From NCBI GenBank assembly GCA_902826695.1, contig CADEFU010000004.1, forward strand, positions 296,266-360,265: a DNA stretch of 64,000 nt, written 5' to 3'. Below are positions 7,573 through 16,567 of this stretch, in pieces. The position numbers and the translations under genes were made by a program. Numbering within the stretch: the stretch's first letter is position 1; every line of letters starts with the position of its first letter. The notes beneath the pieces were generated by a model. It had not been told where the DNA came from and did not search any database. It saw only the letters and a program-made list of their open reading frames with translations. The stretch is from an uncultured Alphaproteobacteria bacterium. GTDB lineage: Bacteria > Pseudomonadota > Alphaproteobacteria > Micropepsales > Micropepsaceae.

Positions 7573-7601
7573 TTCCGCCGCACCCGCCGACTGGCTATAA
7601 A
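7573..7601 (+). promoter_or_regulatory. Candidate promoter for aroQ-accB-accC
   Basis: TATAAA (7596-7601) has a weak -35-like TTCCGC (7573-7578) 17 nt upstream, in the 154-nt divergent gap between thiS and aroQ. The predicted leader is about 35 nt. The -35 is poor, so support rests mainly on the -10 and the location. Confidence 0.35.
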
Positions 7602-7642
7602 AGCGGCGCATTCCTCACCATGGACACCCAGTCGCTGACAAG

Positions 7643-8098
7643 ATGGCCAAGCCGATTTTTGTCCTCAATGGCCCGAACCTGAACCTCCTGGGAAGCCGGG
7701 AGCCGGAGATCTATGGCTCCACAACCCTGGCGGACATCGAGGCGCAGGTCCGCGCCCGGGCCGCTCAGGCGGCCTTAACCGTCGATTTCCGCCAATCGAA
7801 CCACGAAGGCGACCTGGTCGATTGGCTCCAGGAGGCCCGTACCAAGGCGGCAGGGGTGATCTTGAACGCCGGCGCCTATACGCATACCTCAGTCGCCCTG
7901 CATGATGCCTTGAAGGCCTTGGAAATCCCGGTCATCGAGGTCCATATCTCGAACCCCTACCGGCGGGAACCGTTCCGCCATACCTCCTACATTTCGCCCG
8001 CCGTAACTGGCACGATTTGCGGGGTCGGCGCGCAAGGGTATGCCCTGGCCGTCGAAGCCCTCGCCGCACTAACAGCACCCAAGAAGGGTCAAGGATGA
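7643..8098 (+). CDS. aroQ: 3-dehydroquinate dehydratase, type II
   Basis: This 151-residue shikimate-pathway enzyme converts 3-dehydroquinate to 3-dehydroshikimate as a dodecamer of flavodoxin-like subunits. Visible signatures are NGPNLNLLGSREPEIYG with the catalytic Tyr near residue 24, SNHEGDLVDWL, NAGAYTHTSVALHDAL, and EVHISNPYRREPFRHTSY with the catalytic His. The stop overlaps the accB ATG (ATGA). The aroQ-accB-accC order is common in alphaproteobacteria. Confidence 0.98.
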   Translation: MAKPIFVLNGPNLNLLGSREPEIYGSTTLADIEAQVRARAAQAALTVDFRQSNHEGDLVDWLQEARTKAAGVILNAGAYTHTSVALHDALKALEIPVIEVHISNPYRREPFRHTSYISPAVTGTICGVGAQGYALAVEALAALTAPKKGQG

Positions 8099-8559
8099 GC
8101 AAAGAAGAAAAAACCGATCCATTGGAAGGCAAGCTGATCCGCGATCTGGCAGCGATCCTCGAAGAAACTGGATTGAGCGAAATCGAGATCGAGAAAGCGG
8201 GGCTGCGCGTACGCGTCGCCCGCACGCTGCACATGGTAGCCGCGGCCCCCATGGCCCACGCACCGGCAGCAGCTCACACCGCAAAGCCCGCCGGGGCGGC
8301 TAAACCAACCGACGTGTCGAGCCATCCGGGTCTCGTCGCTTCGCCGATGGTGGGCACGGCCTATGTCGCGCCCTCACCCGGCGCCAACCCCTTCGTGAAA
8401 ATCGGAGACATGGTGACGGAGGGCCAAACCCTCGTCATCATCGAAGCGATGAAGACGATGAATCAGATCCCGGCCCCACGCGCCGGCCGTGTCACTCAAA
8501 TCATCGTCAGCGATGGCCAGCCGGTCGAATTCGGCGAACCGCTGATGATCATCGAGTAA
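8095..8559 (+). CDS. accB: Acetyl-CoA carboxylase biotin carboxyl carrier protein
   Basis: This 154-residue carrier has a helical N-terminus, an Ala/Pro-rich flexible linker (about residues 45-75) and a C-terminal biotinyl domain. The biotinylated Lys is in IEAMKTMNQI. It carries carboxybiotin between AccC and the carboxyltransferase for malonyl-CoA and fatty acid synthesis. The frame is open further upstream, but the ATG at 8095 overlaps the aroQ stop by 4 nt and begins the conserved sequence. The lysine motif has MKT rather than the commoner MKM. Confidence 0.97.
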   Translation: MSKEEKTDPLEGKLIRDLAAILEETGLSEIEIEKAGLRVRVARTLHMVAAAPMAHAPAAAHTAKPAGAAKPTDVSSHPGLVASPMVGTAYVAPSPGANPFVKIGDMVTEGQTLVIIEAMKTMNQIPAPRAGRVTQIIVSDGQPVEFGEPLMIIE

Positions 8560-8560
8560 G

Positions 8561-9907
8561 ATGTTCGACAAAGTCCTCATTGCCAACCGTGGCGAAATCG
8601 CATTGCGCGTCAACCGTGCGTGCCACGAAATGGGCATCAAGACGGTCGCGGTCCATTCGACCGCCGACGCAAACGCCATGCATGTGCGCATGGCCGACGA
8701 GAGCGTCTGCATCGGTCCGCCACCCGCCCGCGATAGCTACTTGAACATTCCGGCGATCGTGACCGCCTGCGAAGTGACCGGCGCCCAAGCTGTCCACCCC
8801 GGCTACGGTTTCCTGTCGGAGAACGCACGCTTCGCTGAAATCATCGAAGAACACGGCATCGTTTTCATCGGCCCTAAACCCGATCACATCCGCCTCATGG
8901 GCGACAAGATCGAGGCGAAGAAAGCGGTCAAGCGACTTGGCATTCCCGTGGTGCCGGGCTCGGACGGCGCCGTAACGAACGATGCCGACGCCAAACGCAT
9001 CGCCGACGCGATCGGCTATCCGGTGCTGGTCAAAGCAGCAGCCGGCGGCGGCGGCCGCGGGATGAAGGTCGCGCGCAACGAGTCTGAGCTATCGCTCGCC
9101 CTGGCCACGGCACGCTCTGAAGCCAAGGCCGCCTTCGGCGACGATAGCGTTTATCTCGAAAAGTACCTCCAGCTCCCGCGTCACATCGAAATCCAAGTTC
9201 TCGCCGACAGCCAAGGCAAGGTGGTTCACTTGGGAGAGCGCGACTGCTCGCTGCAGCGCCGCCACCAAAAGGTTTGGGAAGAAGCTGGCTCGCCCGCGCT
9301 GAACGCGCAAACCCGTGACAGTATCGGTCGCGTCGTCACCGACGCGCTCACCCGCCTCGGCTATCTCGGCGTCGGCACGATCGAGTTCCTGTATGAAAAC
9401 GGCGAATTTTACTTCATCGAAATGAACACACGTCTGCAGGTCGAGCACCCTGTGACGGAGATGATCACCGGCCTCGACCTCGTACGCGAGCAGGTGCGCG
9501 TTGCCCATGGCGGCTCGATCGGCTTCGACCAATCCGATGTGACGTTCTCAGGCCACGCCATCGAGTGCCGCGTCAATGCCGAGAACCCGCTCACGTTCCG
9601 CCCCTCGCCCGGCCTCATCAAAGAGTTCCACGTGCCCGGCGGCCTGGGCGTGCGTGTCGATTCCGCCGCCTACGCCGGCTACAAGATCCCGCCCTACTAC
9701 GACAGCTTGATCGGCAAGTTGATTGTGCACGGCCGCAACCGCACCGAATGCCTCATGCGGCTGCGCCGCTCGCTGTCCGAGTTCGTGATCGACGGTATCG
9801 AAACGACGATCCCGTTGTTTCAATCGCTCGTCAACGAACCCGACATCGTCAATGGCGACTACTCGATCCACTGGCTTGAAAACTTCCTGAAGAAACAGAC
9901 GGGCTGA
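8561..9907 (+). CDS. accC: Acetyl-CoA carboxylase biotin carboxylase subunit
   Basis: This 448-residue ATP-grasp enzyme carboxylates AccB-bound biotin with bicarbonate and ATP. It starts with the typical MFDKVLIANRGEIALRV, has the glycine-rich loop AAAGGGGRGMK (about residues 158-168), and the active-site segment EMNTRLQVEHPVTE. Its length is normal for a free-standing subunit. It begins 1 nt after the accB stop. A second biotin carboxylase, within PccA, lies at 18,641-20,653. Confidence 0.98.
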   Translation: MFDKVLIANRGEIALRVNRACHEMGIKTVAVHSTADANAMHVRMADESVCIGPPPARDSYLNIPAIVTACEVTGAQAVHPGYGFLSENARFAEIIEEHGIVFIGPKPDHIRLMGDKIEAKKAVKRLGIPVVPGSDGAVTNDADAKRIADAIGYPVLVKAAAGGGGRGMKVARNESELSLALATARSEAKAAFGDDSVYLEKYLQLPRHIEIQVLADSQGKVVHLGERDCSLQRRHQKVWEEAGSPALNAQTRDSIGRVVTDALTRLGYLGVGTIEFLYENGEFYFIEMNTRLQVEHPVTEMITGLDLVREQVRVAHGGSIGFDQSDVTFSGHAIECRVNAENPLTFRPSPGLIKEFHVPGGLGVRVDSAAYAGYKIPPYYDSLIGKLIVHGRNRTECLMRLRRSLSEFVIDGIETTIPLFQSLVNEPDIVNGDYSIHWLENFLKKQTG

Positions 9908-9912
9908 ACGCC

Positions 9913-10581
9913 GTGCGCCCCGGTCCGATCATCCCCGAGCGGACACTGCTGAACGCCTACCGCGACGGCATTTTTCCGATGGCCGAAACGCGGACCGACA
10001 GCGAGGTCTTCTGGGTTGACCCGAACCGCCGCGCGATCATGCCGCTCGACGCCTTCCACGTGCCCAAGCGCCTAGCCCGCACCATCCGCACGACGAAGCT
10101 ACGGGTCACTGCCGACGCCGCCTTCGAAAGCGTCATCGCGGCCTGCGCAGAAACGAAAGCGGGCCGCGAAAACACCTGGATCAACCCGCTGATCGAACGC
10201 TCCTACATCAACCTCCACGTCAAGGGCCACGCCCACAGCATCGAAGTCTGGAACGGCGAAGCGCTGGTCGGCGGCCTCTATGGTGTTTCTATCGGCGCGG
10301 CATTCTTCGGCGAAAGCATGTTCAGCCGCGAAACCGACGCCAGCAAGATCGCCCTCATCCACCTCGCCGCTCGTCTGAAAGCAGGCGGTTACGCCTTACT
10401 CGACACGCAGTTCATGACCGAGCACCTAAGACAGTTCGGCACCACCGAGCTGCCCAAAGCACGCTACAAAGAGCTGCTCGCCAAGGCGGTGGCGATGAAA
10501 GCGGATTTCTACGTGTTGGGCGGTGCAGGTGCCGCAGGCTGCGTCGGCGCCGTCTTACAGCTTACGACCCAAACGTCATAA
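9913..10581 (+). CDS. aat: Leucyl/phenylalanyl-tRNA--protein transferase
   Basis: This 222-residue enzyme moves Leu or Phe from aminoacyl-tRNA to N-terminal Arg or Lys of proteins, marking them for ClpS/ClpAP degradation. Recognisable segments are the NAYRDGIFPM start, FWVDPNRRAIMPLDAFH, GEALVGGLYGVSIGAAFFGESMFS (motif-rich core) and LLDTQFMTEHLRQFGT. It uses a GTG start 5 nt after accC. Its last 73 nt overlap the 3' end of the DUF2155 gene on the other strand, so the two convergent coding ends share sequence. Confidence 0.96.
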   Translation: MRPGPIIPERTLLNAYRDGIFPMAETRTDSEVFWVDPNRRAIMPLDAFHVPKRLARTIRTTKLRVTADAAFESVIAACAETKAGRENTWINPLIERSYINLHVKGHAHSIEVWNGEALVGGLYGVSIGAAFFGESMFSRETDASKIALIHLAARLKAGGYALLDTQFMTEHLRQFGTTELPKARYKELLAKAVAMKADFYVLGGAGAAGCVGAVLQLTTQTS

Positions 10582-11081
10582 ACCGCATGCTCCAGCGCGT
10601 TCAGCGCCGGGCTCGACGCGAACATCCAGCCTGAAAAGATTTTCTGGATAGTCCCATCCGGCTTACGATCTTGAATCTCGAGGAACGCTGCAGCCTCAGG
10701 CGGTTCCTCCGGCGGGCGTGTCTTGCACGCATGGGCCGTCACGATCAGCGTGTTGTAGAACACCGGCTGCTTCAGACCGACCTCAAGCTTCGCTGTGCGC
10801 GCGGCAACCTTGTCCAACCCGCCCAGGATAACACCCGTCGCCGTCGGCGCCGCACTCGATGGCGGCGGAGGGATAATCTCAGGCGGCGGCTCCGGCGGTG
10901 CTACCACGGTCTCGCCCGACGGGGTCTCAACCGGCGGAACGGCGTCCGTCGGCGGCGGCGGCGCGGGCAAATCCTCCGGCACCGGCATCGGCATCTCGAC
11001 GGGTGGCGTCTCCGGCTGCGCGAACGCAAGCCCAGTGACCAACACGGACGAGGCAATCAACAACGCTACACGACGGTTCAT
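10509..11081 (-). CDS. DUF2155 domain protein with signal peptide
   Basis: This 190-residue protein has a cleavable signal peptide (about 1-21, ending AFA), a Pro/Glu-rich linker (about 22-75) and a C-terminal domain. That domain shows AKLEVGLKQPVFYNTLIV, a conserved Cys in HACKTRPPEEPPE and IFSGWMFASSPALNALEHAVYDVWVVSC. These are hallmarks of DUF2155, an alphaproteobacterial periplasmic family of unknown role. It follows mlaD by 15 nt and overlaps aat tail to tail. Co-occurrence with mlaD suggests an envelope function, by inference only. Confidence 0.9.
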   Translation of the reverse strand: MNRRVALLIASSVLVTGLAFAQPETPPVEMPMPVPEDLPAPPPPTDAVPPVETPSGETVVAPPEPPPEIIPPPPSSAAPTATGVILGGLDKVAARTAKLEVGLKQPVFYNTLIVTAHACKTRPPEEPPEAAAFLEIQDRKPDGTIQKIFSGWMFASSPALNALEHAVYDVWVVSCKTAPTQPAAPAPPNT

Positions 11082-11096
11082 GGGAGCAAAACTCTC

Positions 11097-11594
11097 TTAC
11101 GGTGTCGCCGGCGCTGGGCTGGACGGTGCGCTCTCTTCAGGCTTCTTCTCGCTGTCCCCACCCGAGAACATCGCTTGACCAAGCAAGCCGATCAAATCAA
11201 CCGATCCTTGTGTCGCGCTGAACTCGCCGCCCGTCTTTAGCATGTCGTCGCTCCCACCCGGCGATACGGCGAGATAGGCGCCGCCAAGAAGCCCTTCGCT
11301 TGCCACCTTGATCGACGAGTCTTCCGGAATGGCCACGTCCTGCTTGATATTCATCCGCACAAGCGCACGGTAGGTTTTCTGATCCAACTCTTGGCTCGTC
11401 ACGCTGCCGACCTTGATGCCCGACAAGCGCACATCCGTGCCGACAGAGATGCCGTCGATCCGGTCGAATCGTGCGACCACTTCATAGCCCGCGACCGTAC
11501 CCGATCCCGTCGTGTTCCAGCCGTAATAGAAGAAGCCGACCGCTACCGCGACAACGGCCGCGCCAAGCAGCGTTTCAACAAATCCGTTCTGCAT
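11097..11594 (-). CDS. mlaD: MlaD-type MCE domain protein
   Basis: This 165-residue protein has one N-terminal transmembrane helix (about residues 5-27) and an MCE domain with VVARFDRIDGISVGTDVRLSGIKVGSV. A hydrophobic helix (DLIGLLGQAMF) and a Pro/Ser/Glu-rich tail follow. MlaD forms the periplasmic hexamer of the Mla phospholipid transporter at the inner membrane. The start at 11594 has GGGGAG 6 nt upstream; the longer frame reading to 11648 would overlap the previous gene. No mlaE/mlaF genes are in the window. Confidence 0.93.
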   Translation of the reverse strand: MQNGFVETLLGAAVVAVAVGFFYYGWNTTGSGTVAGYEVVARFDRIDGISVGTDVRLSGIKVGSVTSQELDQKTYRALVRMNIKQDVAIPEDSSIKVASEGLLGGAYLAVSPGGSDDMLKTGGEFSATQGSVDLIGLLGQAMFSGGDSEKKPEESAPSSPAPATP

Positions 11595-11604
11595 CTCGCT
11601 CCCC

Positions 11605-11988
11605 TTACTTCGGCTGCCAAGCTTCGTAGTCACCGCTCGCGGGCGCACGTTGCCCGCTGCCCATCAGACTACCGGGCGGCCGATACGCGTTTGGCGTTCC
11701 CGTCAAATTCGGCTGATGCTCCACTTCCCAAGCCTTACGCTTTGGTGGCGCAACGGTCGGCGGCTCGTCCACCGTATGATGCATCCACCCGTGCCATTCA
11801 GCCGGCACCATCGAAGCCTCGGCGAGGTTCTTGTAGAGCACCCACCGCCGCTTCCCATCGCGAGTCTGGTAGTACGAATTGCCGAAGAGATCTTCGCCAA
11901 CAAACGTGCCGTTCCGCTTGGTGTAGATCCAGGTCCCAAGCGTGTTCCCGTTCCACCAGGTCAGCAACCAATTCAACAGCTTAAACAT
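11605..11988 (-). CDS. NADH:ubiquinone oxidoreductase subunit NDUFA12
   Basis: This 127-residue protein belongs to the NDUFA12/B17.2 family, an accessory subunit of complex I kept in alphaproteobacteria and mitochondria. Characteristic segments are LLTWWNGNTLGTWIYTKRNG, VGEDLFGNSYYQ and VPAEWHGWMHHTVDEPP. The ATG at 11988 begins the conserved part and has a GGAG element 8 nt before it; the longer upstream frame is not supported. It is the first gene of a likely NDUFA12-mlaD-DUF2155 transcript. Confidence 0.95.
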   Translation of the reverse strand: MFKLLNWLLTWWNGNTLGTWIYTKRNGTFVGEDLFGNSYYQTRDGKRRWVLYKNLAEASMVPAEWHGWMHHTVDEPPTVAPPKRKAWEVEHQPNLTGTPNAYRPPGSLMGSGQRAPASGDYEAWQPK

Positions 11989-12021
11989 CAAGACTCCGGA
12001 CTCGGCAGACCAAGGCGGCGG

Positions 12022-12051
12022 ACTATGGCGCGAGAGCGGCTGGCCCGTAAA
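12022..12051 (-). promoter_or_regulatory. Candidate promoter for the NDUFA12-mlaD-DUF2155 operon
   Basis: On the minus strand TTTACG (12051-12046) and CATAGT (12027-12022) are 18 nt apart, each matching four consensus bases. The predicted leader before the ATG at 11988 is about 27 nt. Confidence 0.35.
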
Positions 12052-12067
12052 GCGCGCGCAAGCGCGC
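12052..12067 (-). terminator. GC hairpin after the M16 peptidase gene
   Basis: GCGCGC/GCGCGC with a 4-nt loop is followed on the minus strand by TTT, 28 nt past the M16 stop. This is a short, weak terminator candidate next to the following promoter. Confidence 0.3.
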
Positions 12068-12094
12068 CCTCCCCGGCCCAATCCGCGATTCCAC

Positions 12095-15004
12095 TCAGGG
12101 TTGTTTCACCGTTGCAACACTATTTTTAGGTGCGCCCGCGCCGACCTGAGGCAACACGCGAACCTCAATCCGCCGGGTATTCGTCAAATAGGCCGCCCCG
12201 ACCGCCACGACCTCAGCCTTCGTGATGCTCTCAAGGTCCCCAAGCTGGCTGCGGATCGTCGTGAGCGACCGCGGCTCGCTCTGTACATCCTCAAGCGCAG
12301 ACACCCAAAAATCGTTCGTCAACCGGCTGGTCTCCGCGGACTTGATGATCGGCGTACGCGCTCGGGCAAGCACATCGTCAGAGAACGAACCCGACTTAAC
12401 CTCCGCGACGATCTTGTCCACCGTCCGGAAAAACCCGTCCACAAGGTCAGGCCGCGTTTCGGCCGACGCCGTGATGTAGCCGAAATTCGGGAGCGCACCA
12501 GAGTGCCAGCCACCAACCGAAGGTGAATACGTGGCGCCCTGCGCCTCGCGAAACTCTTCGGTCAACCGCACTTTCAGCACTTCACGCAGGATCGAGATCG
12601 CACGCGCGCGCCGCGTATCGGAAAAGAAGTCGGGCGCAGGCCACGCGACATAAGCCGACGCTTGATCGGCACGTCCCTCATGTGCGAAGCGCAGGGACTT
12701 AGCCTGCGAAGGGAAGCGAACATCGCGCGCACCCGCTCGCTCTGGCAGCTTCGCCGCCCGCACAGGCAACGCAGCAAATGTCGTCGCAACCGACGCAATC
12801 ACCTCGTCCGGTGAAAAGTCGCCGACGACCGTCACTTCGATGGGTGCCGAGGCCAACACCGGCTTCATCGTTGATTCGACGTCGCCGATCCGCAACGCCT
12901 TCATATTGGCGATGCTTGGAAACGCCCATCGCGGATCCCCTGAACGCAGCAGCGTGGGCACTTCGCGCGAGATAACGCGTCCGGGGCCCGACGAGAACTG
13001 CTTGATATAACTCTCGGCTGCCGCCTGAACCCGCTCAAGCCCACCCGGGCGATACGCGGGATCCGTTGCAAACGCGGTAAGCAATTGCAGCTGCAGAGCA
13101 AGATCGCGCCGGTTTGTGCGTCCGCTGAACTCGAACGATTCCTCGTCCATCGAAAGCGAGTTCGACACGATCCGCCCCGCGAGCGACTCCTCAAGCTCGT
13201 CGGTGGTCAACCGCTTCAGCCCGCCTTCGATAAACCCGAACGGAAGTGCCCAATTCAAACCGACCCTGTCCCGCGGCATGTGAATGAAGCCGCCCGCAAA
13301 CCGCGCCGCAACATAGATCGAGTCAGCCTCGAAACGCGTCGGTTTAAGGTTCAGCATCACGCCGTTGGCGAACCGAACCATCGTCACGCCTAGATCGGCC
13401 GCCTCCCGCCGCTCGGCAACGCCACCCGGTGTCCCAAAGCTGGCGTAGGGAAATGTCTTGGCATCGATTTGCGGCGCCGGCGCCACGACCGTCTTGACGC
13501 TACCCTCGAATGCAGCCGCGACAGCACCGTCACCGCCATCGATCGCCTTGCCCGACGTCACAAACACGATCGGCCCTTCGCCACCGCGCACATCCCTAAG
13601 CGCCTGAAGCGCACTCTCAGGCGTCACGCTCGCAGCAGCCCGCTCGAAACGAGCCAACTGCTCGGCAGGCGGCGAGAACACTTGCCGGTCGCTGAAGGAG
13701 CCAACGATCTGGCTCGCCAACTCTCGCGTCTCCCGCGTAGCCGACTTTGTCACCGCATCCTCAAGCGACGCCCGCCACTCTTTGAGCTCACGAGAAATCT
13801 CCGCCTGCGAGAAACCGAACTCAACGGCGCGCCGGAACTCTTGCTCCGCTGCGGCCAACCCGCGACGCCACTCACCCGGCCGCACCGACGCCGTGAGGCT
13901 GAGCGCGCGCGACAAACCACGCGAGTTGCTGAGGCCAACGTTTGCGCCGACAAATGGCGGATTGGATTCGCGCGCAATCCGTCCCAATCGCCGACTGAGG
14001 ATCGAAAGAGCAATCTGACGCCGCAAGTTTAGCGCCCGAACCGCCATGCTGTCTGGCGCATCTTCGGGCGCGGAGAGCCACGTCACATAGACATTTTCAG
14101 GCATGTTCGCTTCGACATGCGATACGGCAACAAGTGAGCGCGCCGTAAGCGGCCCCTGCCCGGGATCGGTCGGATCGGCCCCTTCACCTTTCCAATCCTC
14201 GAACTTTGCCCTGATCGTCGCCTCGATCTCTGCGGGCTCCATATCGCCGGTGACGACCAGCAGCGTGCGCTCCGGCCGATAGAAGCGTTTGTAGTAATCC
14301 TCTAGAAGTTCCTTCGTCGCACCCTTGATTGTCTCGGCCGTTCCGATGGGAAGCCGTTGCGCTTGTCGCTGCCCTTCGTAGAGAAGCGCCCACTGTCGTT
14401 CCAGCGCACGATACTCTGGCGTATTGCGCGTTCGCTGCTCGGAGAGCACAACGCCCTTCTCACGCTCGATCGCTGCGGGATCGAGCGTCAGCCTGTCGCC
14501 AATCTCGCGAAACAACATCAACCCTGTATCGACGAGATCGGCATCGTTCTTGGGCAACTCCAGCATGTAGACGGTTTCGTCCGTGGACGTGTACGCGTTC
14601 GTATGCGCCCCGAACGCCAGTCCCTTGCGCTGCAGAAGCTTCACAAACTCGCCTTCCGGAACGTTCTTCGATCCGTTGAAGGCCATGTGCTCCATGAAGT
14701 GGGCGAGCCCGCGCTGTGCATCGCTCTCTTGAAGAGACCCCGCCGCGATCCGAAGCCTCAGCGATATCGTCCCCGCCGGCTGCGTATTGCGCATGATCGC
14801 AAAGCGCATTCCGTTTGCGAGCACGCCCACGCGAACGGCCGGATCGGGCCTGATATCGCTGTCTTCATGCGGCCAATAGCTGTAGTCGGCGCCGCTGTAG
14901 CGGCCAGTGCCGGACTGCGGCGGCTGCCCCGGTTGAACGCATGAAGTCAGAACCAACGAACACAATACTACCGCGACGAACCGGAACGCCGTCATCGACC
15001 GCAT
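12095..15004 (-). CDS. M16-family zinc metallopeptidase lipoprotein, two-module
   Basis: The ATG at 15004 follows GGGGAG by 7 nt and gives 969 residues. A lipoprotein signal ends in LTSC (Cys22). The first M16 module has the inverted zinc motif HFMEH (His102, Glu105, His106), with a third ligand expected in IEREKGVVLSE about 75 residues later. The second half repeats the fold (from about residue 520) but lacks HxxEH, as in pitrilysin-type enzymes where one half is inactive. Bacterial homologues are envelope peptidases that degrade or process peptides. It is 22 nt downstream of the alcohol dehydrogenase gene and may share its transcript. Confidence 0.93.
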   Translation of the reverse strand: MRSMTAFRFVAVVLCSLVLTSCVQPGQPPQSGTGRYSGADYSYWPHEDSDIRPDPAVRVGVLANGMRFAIMRNTQPAGTISLRLRIAAGSLQESDAQRGLAHFMEHMAFNGSKNVPEGEFVKLLQRKGLAFGAHTNAYTSTDETVYMLELPKNDADLVDTGLMLFREIGDRLTLDPAAIEREKGVVLSEQRTRNTPEYRALERQWALLYEGQRQAQRLPIGTAETIKGATKELLEDYYKRFYRPERTLLVVTGDMEPAEIEATIRAKFEDWKGEGADPTDPGQGPLTARSLVAVSHVEANMPENVYVTWLSAPEDAPDSMAVRALNLRRQIALSILSRRLGRIARESNPPFVGANVGLSNSRGLSRALSLTASVRPGEWRRGLAAAEQEFRRAVEFGFSQAEISRELKEWRASLEDAVTKSATRETRELASQIVGSFSDRQVFSPPAEQLARFERAAASVTPESALQALRDVRGGEGPIVFVTSGKAIDGGDGAVAAAFEGSVKTVVAPAPQIDAKTFPYASFGTPGGVAERREAADLGVTMVRFANGVMLNLKPTRFEADSIYVAARFAGGFIHMPRDRVGLNWALPFGFIEGGLKRLTTDELEESLAGRIVSNSLSMDEESFEFSGRTNRRDLALQLQLLTAFATDPAYRPGGLERVQAAAESYIKQFSSGPGRVISREVPTLLRSGDPRWAFPSIANMKALRIGDVESTMKPVLASAPIEVTVVGDFSPDEVIASVATTFAALPVRAAKLPERAGARDVRFPSQAKSLRFAHEGRADQASAYVAWPAPDFFSDTRRARAISILREVLKVRLTEEFREAQGATYSPSVGGWHSGALPNFGYITASAETRPDLVDGFFRTVDKIVAEVKSGSFSDDVLARARTPIIKSAETSRLTNDFWVSALEDVQSEPRSLTTIRSQLGDLESITKAEVVAVGAAYLTNTRRIEVRVLPQVGAGAPKNSVATVKQP

Positions 15005-15026
15005 CAAATCACTCCCCGCCGACGCC

Positions 15027-16112
15027 TCAAGCGTCGAACATTACCACCGATCGAGCAAGCTCCCCACGCTTCAGCTCCTCGAACCCATCGTTGATCTGAT
15101 CGAGCTTGATCCGGCGCGAAATCATCTCATCCAGCTTTAGCTTCCCCGATAAGTAGAAATCCACGAGTCGCGGCATATCAACCGGGAACCGGTTCGAGCC
15201 CATCAACGAACCCTGTATCCGCTTCTCGCCCAGAAAATCCGCGCCATGCAGTTCGATGTTCACCCCAACCGGGATCATACCGATGATGTTCGCCGTGCCG
15301 CCGCGTCCAAGCATCCGAAATGCCTGCTCCGCAGTTTGCTTCAATCCGATTGCCTCAAACGAATGGTGCACACCGCCATTTGTCAGGTCGATAACCTGCT
15401 TGACCGGATCGCCATCTTTTGGATTGACCACGTCGGTCGCGCCGAAGTGCTTCGCAAGGTTGAGCTTTGATCCTTGCATATCGACCGCGATGATCCGCCC
15501 CGCGCCGGCAATCGCCGCACCGTTGATGCATGCCAAGCCCACACCGCCGCAGCCAATCACCGCCACGGTCTCGCCCGGACGCACCTTCGAGGTGTGCATA
15601 ACGGCGCCGACGCCCGTCATCACCGAACAGCCAATCAGTGCGGCCCTATCAAGCGGCATATCTTTGCGGATCTTCACGCACGCATGCTCATGAATGAGCA
15701 TCTGCTCCGCGAACGATGAAAGATTTAGAAACTGGTTCATTGGCCCGGCGTCTTTCGCAAGCCTTGGCTCCTCGCCCTTTTGCCGTTTCGTCTCCGGACT
15801 AACGCAACGAGACATGTAACCGGTCAAACAGTGCTCGCAGTGACCGCAGAATGCCGACAAACACGTGATCACGTGGTCGCCCGGCTTCACAGTGCGCACC
15901 TCCGAGCCAACTTGCTCGACAACACCCGCACTTTCGTGCCCGAGCACGGCGGGTAACGGATAGGGATAAAGCCCATCCACAAAGTGCAGGTCTGAGTGGC
16001 AAATACCCGCCGCCGCAGTGCGGATCAGCACCTCATGGGCGCCTGGCTTGTTGATCTGCACGTCCTCGATAACGAGAGGCTTCTTCACTTCCCGTAAGAC
16101 AGCCGCCTTCAT
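15027..16112 (-). CDS. Zinc-dependent alcohol dehydrogenase, MDR family
   Basis: This 361-residue medium-chain dehydrogenase has catalytic zinc ligands Cys38 (GICHSD), His59 and Glu60 (GHE), and a later Cys in LIGCSVMTGVGA. Structural-zinc cysteines lie at 89, 92, 95 and 103 (FCGHCEHC). The Rossmann motif GCGGVGLAC is followed by an acidic residue (IAVDMQG), favouring NAD over NADP. It resembles the class III/aryl-alcohol group but the substrate is not evident. A GGAG element lies 9 nt before the start. Confidence 0.93.
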   Translation of the reverse strand: MKAAVLREVKKPLVIEDVQINKPGAHEVLIRTAAAGICHSDLHFVDGLYPYPLPAVLGHESAGVVEQVGSEVRTVKPGDHVITCLSAFCGHCEHCLTGYMSRCVSPETKRQKGEEPRLAKDAGPMNQFLNLSSFAEQMLIHEHACVKIRKDMPLDRAALIGCSVMTGVGAVMHTSKVRPGETVAVIGCGGVGLACINGAAIAGAGRIIAVDMQGSKLNLAKHFGATDVVNPKDGDPVKQVIDLTNGGVHHSFEAIGLKQTAEQAFRMLGRGGTANIIGMIPVGVNIELHGADFLGEKRIQGSLMGSNRFPVDMPRLVDFYLSGKLKLDEMISRRIKLDQINDGFEELKRGELARSVVMFDA

Positions 16113-16181
16113 GTGAGAACTCCGGATGAAATGACGCGATCACCGAAACTACGCGACCACAGCCGGTTCTGTCAGCCCCAA

Positions 16182-16466
16182 TTAAAGTGTCGGCTTGCGC
16201 ACAAAGCCGGGAGCGGGCATCTCGGTTTCCTTGTGAATGTCGATATTTGTGACCTGCGCCAACTCCGGCCCTTGGGTCGCCGCCCGAAGCATGTCGTCGA
16301 TCTTTGGGTCGGGACCGGCAATCAGCATCTCGATACTGCCGTCCGACCGGTTGCGCACCCACCCGGACAGCCCGCGCGCATTCGCCTCACCGATCGCCCA
16401 ATCGCGAAAGCCGACACCCTGAACGGCACCCTTGATGCGCAATTTGAAAATTGTGATTCCGCTCAT
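16182..16466 (-). CDS. Acylphosphatase
   Basis: This 94-residue enzyme hydrolyses carboxyl-phosphate bonds of acyl phosphates in the cytosol. The phosphate loop GAVQGVGFRDW contains the catalytic Arg, and GWVRNRSDGSIE holds the catalytic Asn. Length and motif order are standard. AAGGAAA lies directly before the start. A 69-nt gap separates it from the alcohol dehydrogenase gene; it may be transcribed alone. Confidence 0.95.
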   Translation of the reverse strand: MSGITIFKLRIKGAVQGVGFRDWAIGEANARGLSGWVRNRSDGSIEMLIAGPDPKIDDMLRAATQGPELAQVTNIDIHKETEMPAPGFVRKPTL

Positions 16467-16567
16467 TTTCCTTAGGGCTTTCGTAACACGTTCCGCATTT
16501 CAGGCGAGGATTACTTAACCCCGGTAAGCGACAATGTCACCAGTTCGCAAGGTCAGGAGTGCCCAAG

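Noticed and set aside
7489..7642. Possible TPP riboswitch upstream of thiS
   Set aside because: The thi-box sequences (CTGAGA and its partner) are not present in the minus-strand leader.
16501..16530. CtrA-like site (TTAA-N7-TTAA) near the coiled-coil gene
   Set aside because: The sequence TTAACCCCGGTAAG has only one correct half and wrong spacing.
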